Assembly: GCA_014800065.1 (NCBI GenBank)
Contig: JAAVGX010000009.1
Coordinates: forward strand, 1 to 11,016
DNA length: 11,016 nucleotides
Direction: 5' to 3'
DNA from: Bacteroidales bacterium
GTDB lineage: Bacteria; Bacteroidota; Bacteroidia; Bacteroidales; Muribaculaceae
The first letter of the stretch is position 1. The number at the start of each line of letters is the position of its first letter. The notes beneath the pieces were generated by a model that saw only the letters and a list, made by a program, of their open reading frames with translations, ran no database searches and had not been told where the DNA came from. The translations under genes and the position numbers were made by a program. This document shows positions 8,458 through 11,016 of the stretch, piece by piece.

Positions 8458-8890
8458 ATGAATACATTTTACAAAACTTTTCTTAAAAACATCACCCTGT
8501 CCTCCGATCAGGTCGAAGATGGCACGACGAAATACAAGGGTGTATGCCAATGTCTCGCTAAGGGTTTCTTTGATAGAGATCTTCGAGATAGTGATAAACT
8601 TCTATTTGGTTCTTTCAAAAAAAACGCAAATCCTACCTATGGATGAGAATCAGGACGTAGATGTAATGTTTAAGATTTCCGAAGAAATATACGAACAGTA
8701 CAAAACTCGGCCTGGGGATATGTTGCAAAAAGTCCGCAATATTCTAAAAGATACTTATACCACGACTAAGGCTATGACAATGCTCTACAAGCTGGAGAAA
8801 GCCACACTGGAAATGACGTCGGTTATGCACGTAAAAGATCTCGCCAAGAGATTTGAGGCGCAATGGTTGCAGCAACTCAACCAGCCCTAA
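8458..8890 (+). pseudogene. Broken CD-NTase (SMODS-type) nucleotidyltransferase, frameshifted and internally deleted
   Basis: The first frame (8458-8646) opens with MNTFYKTFLKNITLS and reaches KLLFGSFKKN, where the A8 run at 8617-8624 shifts it to an early stop. The next frame (+1) continues with TQILP and then DVDVMFK, KVRNILKDTY and TTT. Joined, GSFKKNTQI followed by DVDV is the signature of the DNA polymerase beta-like fold of CD-NTases: a GS loop and two metal-binding aspartates. After TTT, near 8765, the sequence jumps to a helical tail with LYKLEKA, as found near the C-terminus of these enzymes. Intact members have roughly 300-400 residues and a third catalytic aspartate, absent here, so about 150-200 codons seem lost. 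The start lies 2 bp after the hsdR stop. Intact relatives make cyclic oligonucleotide messengers for CBASS defence. Family assignment rests on motifs only; the deletion is inferred. Confidence 0.7.
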
Positions 8891-8923
8891 AACACATCAA
8901 GTAGTAAGGGCCCATTAAAACAG

Positions 8924-8954
8924 CATCGGCAGGGAGCATCACTCCTTGCCGATG
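8924..8954. terminator. Bidirectional hairpin terminator
   Basis: CATCGGCAGGGA (8924-8935) pairs with TCCTTGCCGATG (8943-8954): 12 bp with one G-T wobble and a 7-base loop. TATTTTGTT follows on the plus strand; on the minus strand the hairpin is followed by CTGTTTTAAT. It sits 33 bp after the nucleotidyltransferase remnant and 22 bp from the end of the leftward helicase remnant, so it can serve both converging units. Confidence 0.75.
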
Positions 8955-8976
8955 TATTTTGTTCCGGTAACTCAAT

Positions 8977-9462
8977 TTACATTTTCATTGCATCGAATAT
9001 CGATGATGTGAAGTCGGAGGAATCAAGGCGGATGGATGTGGCATCTTCGATAGATTTGCAGATAAGATTTATACTGCCATACCAGCCGATGTGTTGGTCT
9101 ATGATGGCTGCCTGCATTTTGCATTCAGGCCTATGTAGAATGGACAAGCCCATTTGCCGCAGGTCTTCCTCTCGATGTCCTGCTTCTGCTATGATGATTG
9201 CTGTGTTTACTCCTCGCTGAGCTGAGGCCGCAAGCAATTCGATTACGCGAGGGGTTCTATTCCAGCGTAGACGTATGGTTGAGATAACAGTGCTTCGTTT
9301 GGCAGAGGTGTCGCTCAATAGTTTCGCGCTTCATCTTGGCGGAATCGTTTCCAACCAATCTGATGACATTAGGATAAATTTCCTTCCATTTCGACACAAG
9401 CAAATCAACGTGGAATGTACATCTTTACGAATGGTTGCCGCTGTTAGACCAAATTTGCGAGG
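8977..9462 (-). pseudogene. Eroded DEAD/DEAH-box helicase with C-terminal phospholipase-D-like domain
   Basis: Pieces of one gene lie in order on the minus strand in different frames. First (9415-9462), FGLTAATIRKD resembles helicase motif III with its follow-on GLTATPIRKD. Second (about 9259-9420, another frame), VDLLVSKWKEIYPN, VIRLVG and SAKMKRE resemble the start of the second helicase lobe. Third (8977-9330), an open stretch of about 115 codons holds RVIELLAASAQRG, QAAIID and WYGSIN, the C-terminal PLD-like half. In that domain the HxKxxxxD motif reads KMQAAIID: only D survives, although degenerate motifs are normal in some helicase-linked PLD domains. Walker A, DEAD box and motifs V/VI are missing. 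The PLD part is fairly secure; linking the two upstream scraps to it is inference from family order. Its 3' end faces the terminator at 8924-8954. Confidence 0.6.
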
Positions 9463-9520
9463 GGGGAGCAAACGGGCTTTTGTGGTCGGGGGTGTTCCAG
9501 ATATGTGGTTTTCGGTAGTG

Positions 9521-9612
9521 TTATGGAATAGTCTCTAACTCTTTACCTGCATGTATTCGTCGTATTTTATTGGCAATTAATTGAATTTCAGGGTGCTTGT
9601 GTGATTTTTTTT
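9521..9612 (-). other. Intergenic stretch with a short coding-like open frame
   Basis: Between the helicase remnant and the membrane-protein gene, the minus strand is open in one frame, reading HPEIQLIANKIRR and AGKELETIP before a TAA at 9521-9523. The frame continues upstream into the 3' end of the neighbouring gene and has no start of its own. The composition is protein-like, and it may be another scrap of a decayed gene, but chance cannot be excluded. I recognise no family. Confidence 0.25.
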
Positions 9613-9615
9613 GTG

Positions 9616-9981
9616 CTAATGAAATAACAGGAGTAATGCGAGGTGAATGATTAGTGGAATTATAACGCAGATTATGACGGAATTAAGGATGTAATTACCT
9701 CCCCAACGGTTGAACCAGTTGAGAAAACGGACGGAATCCGTAAAGACTTTGTCACACCATTGGCTGAAGTTATGTCTTGTTGCGATAAAAATTCCTACCC
9801 ATATACATACCAAGGCAGTGGATAGATACGGGGTTTTGAGCCTATAATCAAGTATGATTGTCCATGATAATGGTATAAGCAGGTAATAGACAAGGATATT
9901 TATTTCATTATAAGTTAATCCGGTCTTTTTGCCGATCCAATTCAATGATCGTGCAACTATGTTAAAAACTTTCCGTATCAT
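9616..9981 (-). CDS. Small membrane protein of unknown function, three predicted transmembrane segments
   Basis: The protein has 121 residues. Hydrophobic segments at about 27-44, 52-67 and 98-119 predict three membrane passes, with basic residues near the N-terminus (R3, K4, R11, K18, K19). The stretch LNWIGKKTG, then N, then a hydrophobic run ending IPLS (13-39) resembles LNWFNRWGG, then N, then a run ending IPLI (87-112), so the protein may contain two degenerate copies of one unit. The ATG at 9981 is the first possible start, since an in-frame TAA lies one codon upstream; a run of A residues precedes it. It is the last gene of a leftward cluster. It resembles small conserved hypothetical proteins of Bacteroidales, but I can name no family or function. 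There is no link to the nucleotidyltransferase remnant other than proximity. Confidence 0.72.
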   Translation of the reverse strand: MIRKVFNIVARSLNWIGKKTGLTYNEINILVYYLLIPLSWTIILDYRLKTPYLSTALVCIWVGIFIATRHNFSQWCDKVFTDSVRFLNWFNRWGGNYILNSVIICVIIPLIIHLALLLLFH

Positions 9982-9984
9982 TTT

Positions 9985-10158
9985 TTATGTATTTGCGATT
10001 GCAGTCTTTTGTGTTGTCGTTTTTTCTTTCAATGCCGTTGCTTGTTGTGAAATTTCGGTGGCTTGGGTGAAATCCCGCTTCTCTTGGAAACGCCCACTTG
10101 GCGTTTCCAAGAGAAGCTGAGACAGGGGACTCTTAGGATGTGGCCTACTTTTTTGAGC
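9985..10158 (-). other. Start-less 57-codon open frame between two genes
   Basis: On the minus strand one frame stays open from 10158 to a TAA at 9985-9987, three bases before the membrane-protein ATG. It reads plausibly as protein, with QEKRDFTQATE and QQATALKEKTTTQKTA, and is polar and rich in K, T and Q. It has no ATG; the only candidate start is a TTG just inside the hairpin arm. The perfect hairpin at 10077-10117 is part of this frame, which makes a real coding role doubtful. It overlaps the end of the 99-residue gene by a few codons. It could be a gene remnant, an untranslated leader, or chance. Confidence 0.25.
10077..10117. repeat. Perfect 18-bp inverted repeat with 5-base loop
   Basis: GCTTCTCTTGGAAACGCC (10077-10094), loop CACTT, then GGCGTTTCCAAGAGAAGC (10100-10117). 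All 18 pairs are Watson-Crick. No T-run follows on either strand, so it is not a standard intrinsic terminator. It lies 27 bp after the stop of the 99-residue gene and upstream of the membrane-protein gene, where it could stabilise or process a leftward transcript, or be a dispersed intergenic repeat. Confidence 0.85.
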
Positions 10159-10444
10159 TTATTACATCAATCAGATTATCAGGGAGATTAAGATAGTTTT
10201 CTGAATAACGTATCTTAAAATATGCATTATAAGATTTCCCCCATTTTTCTCGCTTTCCGGCCACTACAACATGAAAGCCAGAGGTGGTTTTTAAGAGAAT
10301 ATTAAAAACTCCCAAGGTATACTTGATAAAGAGCGTTCCGCAGGAAGCTTCGCATCTATCATAGCTGCCCTGATAGTCATAGGAGATTTGTCCGATCTCA
10401 ATCAGATCTCCGCCTGAAATTGATGTGTTGTTTTCTTTTTCCAT
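10145..10444 (-). CDS. Hypothetical 99-residue protein
   Basis: A soluble protein of 99 residues with no signal peptide or membrane segment. It has two cysteines close together (CEASC, 32-36) and a pattern of short alternating hydrophobic strands (LFIKYTLGVFNILLK, then GFHVVVAG), suggesting a small beta-rich fold. The C-terminus is polar and ends ISSKK. The ATG at 10444 follows A-rich sequence and lies 15 bp after the stop of the 44-residue acidic gene, so both are probably on one transcript. I recognise no family. Composition and position support a real gene; function is unknown. Confidence 0.6.
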   Translation of the reverse strand: MEKENNTSISGGDLIEIGQISYDYQGSYDRCEASCGTLFIKYTLGVFNILLKTTSGFHVVVAGKREKWGKSYNAYFKIRYSENYLNLPDNLIDVISSKK

Positions 10445-10459
10445 TTGTTTGTTGTTTTT

Positions 10460-10594
10460 TTAGTCGATGTTCCAGTATGCTTCAGGGTCGCCATCGAAGG
10501 CATCATTGATGGTTTCGTCGTCGTAGCCCTCGATGTCGTGGGCGTAAGTACCGGCGTATTCGTCCTCGTACTTGTCGTAGCAGTCTTCGTACAT
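10460..10594 (-). CDS. Small acidic protein of 44 residues
   Basis: The frame starts with ATG at 10592-10594 and ends with TAA at 10460-10462. It begins MYEDCYDKYEDEYAG and ends DAFDGDPEAYWNID. Of 44 residues, 16 are D or E and only one is K, so the protein is very acidic; tyrosine is also frequent. ATG is preceded by an A-run, and a candidate promoter lies 32-59 bases upstream. Small acidic proteins with a similar DGDPxAYWN ending occur in Bacteroidales accessory regions as far as I recall; I cannot name a family. High acidity allows DNA mimicry or inhibitor roles, but that is speculation. The regular codon use and the tight spacing to the next gene support a true gene. Confidence 0.6.
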   Translation of the reverse strand: MYEDCYDKYEDEYAGTYAHDIEGYDDETINDAFDGDPEAYWNID

Positions 10595-10625
10595 TTTTTA
10601 TGTTTTTGTTTATGTTTGCTGACTC

Positions 10626-10653
10626 TATATACCGAACCGTATTGGCAGGTCAA
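10626..10653 (-). promoter_or_regulatory. Possible promoter of the leftward small-gene cluster
   Basis: Read on the minus strand, TTGACC (complement of 10648-10653) and TATATA (10626-10631) are separated by 16 bases and lie upstream of the 44-residue gene. This looks like a sigma70-type promoter; it lacks the TAnnTTTG element used in Bacteroidota, so the call is weak. Confidence 0.3.
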
Positions 10654-10655
10654 CA

Positions 10656-10715
10656 TCAAGCCGAGATTTTTTCTTCTTTTTCTTGAGTTGACGGTTTTGG
10701 TTCGTTTGACTCCAT
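10656..10715 (-). CDS. Possible 19-residue peptide
   Basis: ATG at 10713-10715 to TGA at 10656-10658, reading MESNEPKPSTQEKEEKISA. It starts 8 bases after the stop of the upstream fragment and is highly polar, with lysine and glutamate. It may be a translated leader peptide, a truncated gene start, or chance in A-rich DNA. No family can be named. Confidence 0.25.
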   Translation of the reverse strand: MESNEPKPSTQEKEEKISA

Positions 10716-10723
10716 ATGACGAG

Positions 10724-11016
10724 TTAGCACCAACGTGGAGGAGGGTGTTGATGGTGCCGAGAGTTTTTTACCAAAATGTCAATGTACTCTTTGCCGCACT
10801 GTTCCCTGAGCCTCTGCTCGGGGCTTAGACAGGCGTTGTGTGGGGGCTCCTTGTATAGTCCGAGCTGAAGCTCGGGGCCAAAGACAAAGTACCGCTTGCG
10901 CGGTGTTGCTTTTTGGGGGTTGTGCTATTGGAGCTATTCCTTTGCTTGTCTTGTTCTTAGGGCGGTTGCGGCTACCGCTATTTTCGTCGAGCCGGAGGCG
11001 GTGGGGTTTGCTGGTC
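10724..11016 (-). pseudogene. Hypothetical protein fragment with a frameshift, running off the window edge
   Basis: The downstream frame (10724-10924) reads convincingly as protein: PRKRYFVFGPELQLG, KEPPHNACLSPEQRLREQ and KEYIDILVKNSRHHQ, ending at TAA. It has no start codon and closes upstream at a TAG (10925-10927). The upstream part is open in another frame from the window edge and reads NKTSKGIAPIAQPPK. Both frames meet at the C5A5 tract near 10911-10920 (plus-strand T5G5). Removing one base there would give a smooth join, IAPIAQPPKATPRKRYFVF. So this is probably the C-terminal part of one gene with a homopolymer frameshift. The start lies outside the window. I recognise no family; the histidine/proline-rich end is unusual. 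Confidence 0.45.

Noticed and set aside
8458..8890. Functional CD-NTase made by programmed frameshifting
   Set aside because: Even if frames are joined, the middle of the enzyme and the third catalytic aspartate are missing.
9275..9538. 87-codon rightward open frame
   Set aside because: It is antisense to the helicase-PLD remnant, whose minus-strand motifs explain this DNA better.
9929..10120. 63-codon rightward frame with a signal-peptide-like start
   Set aside because: It is antisense to the start of the membrane-protein gene and crosses the hairpin; there is no independent support.
10402..10659. 85-codon leftward frame rich in T and K
   Set aside because: It overlaps the acidic gene in another frame and consists of low-complexity threonine and lysine runs.
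10445..10828. 127-codon rightward open frame, hydrophobic at the start
   Set aside because: It is the reverse of the acidic 44-residue gene and the upstream fragment; acidic codons read backwards give artificial V, F and L runs.
1..11016. CRISPR arrays, tRNA or rRNA genes, insertion sequences
   Set aside because: No regularly spaced repeats, cloverleaf-like sequence or transposase motifs were seen.

Overview
The window looks like a chromosomal defence island of a Bacteroidota bacterium, most likely of the order Bacteroidales. Two genes are preceded by the TAnnTTTG -7 element typical of that phylum, starts lack Shine-Dalgarno sequences and follow A-rich leaders, and the proteins read like gut Bacteroidales proteins. 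Genus cannot be set from the sequence.

Layout. 1-481: AT-rich DNA with no convincing gene, carrying a short direct repeat. 526-8455 (+): an intact type I restriction-modification locus, in order a WYL-domain transcription regulator, HsdM, HsdS and HsdR. The regulator and hsdM each have their own -7 element, and both elements sit behind the same TTCG-N7-TTCG pattern, a candidate operator for the regulator. HsdS has two nearly identical target-recognition domains, so the enzyme should recognise a symmetric sequence. 8458-8890 (+): 2 bp behind hsdR, a broken cyclic-nucleotide (CD-NTase/SMODS type) nucleotidyltransferase, frameshifted at an A8 run and missing its middle. 8924-8954: a hairpin that can end transcription from both sides. 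8977-9462 (-): eroded pieces of a DEAD/DEAH helicase with a C-terminal phospholipase-D-like domain.

9616-11016 (-): a separate, leftward cluster of small genes: a fragment with a frameshift at the window edge, a possible 19-codon peptide, a 44-residue acidic protein, a 99-residue unknown protein, an open frame without a start that spans a perfect 18-bp hairpin, and a 121-residue membrane protein.

How it fits together. HsdM, HsdS and HsdR would form the methylating and cleaving complex, with the WYL protein controlling expression. The nucleotidyltransferase and helicase remnants suggest that the same locus once carried a CBASS-like or related second defence layer that has decayed. The two near-identical recognition domains and the shared promoter pattern are the most testable novelties. 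No functional second-messenger system, integrase, tRNA, rRNA or CRISPR array is visible.
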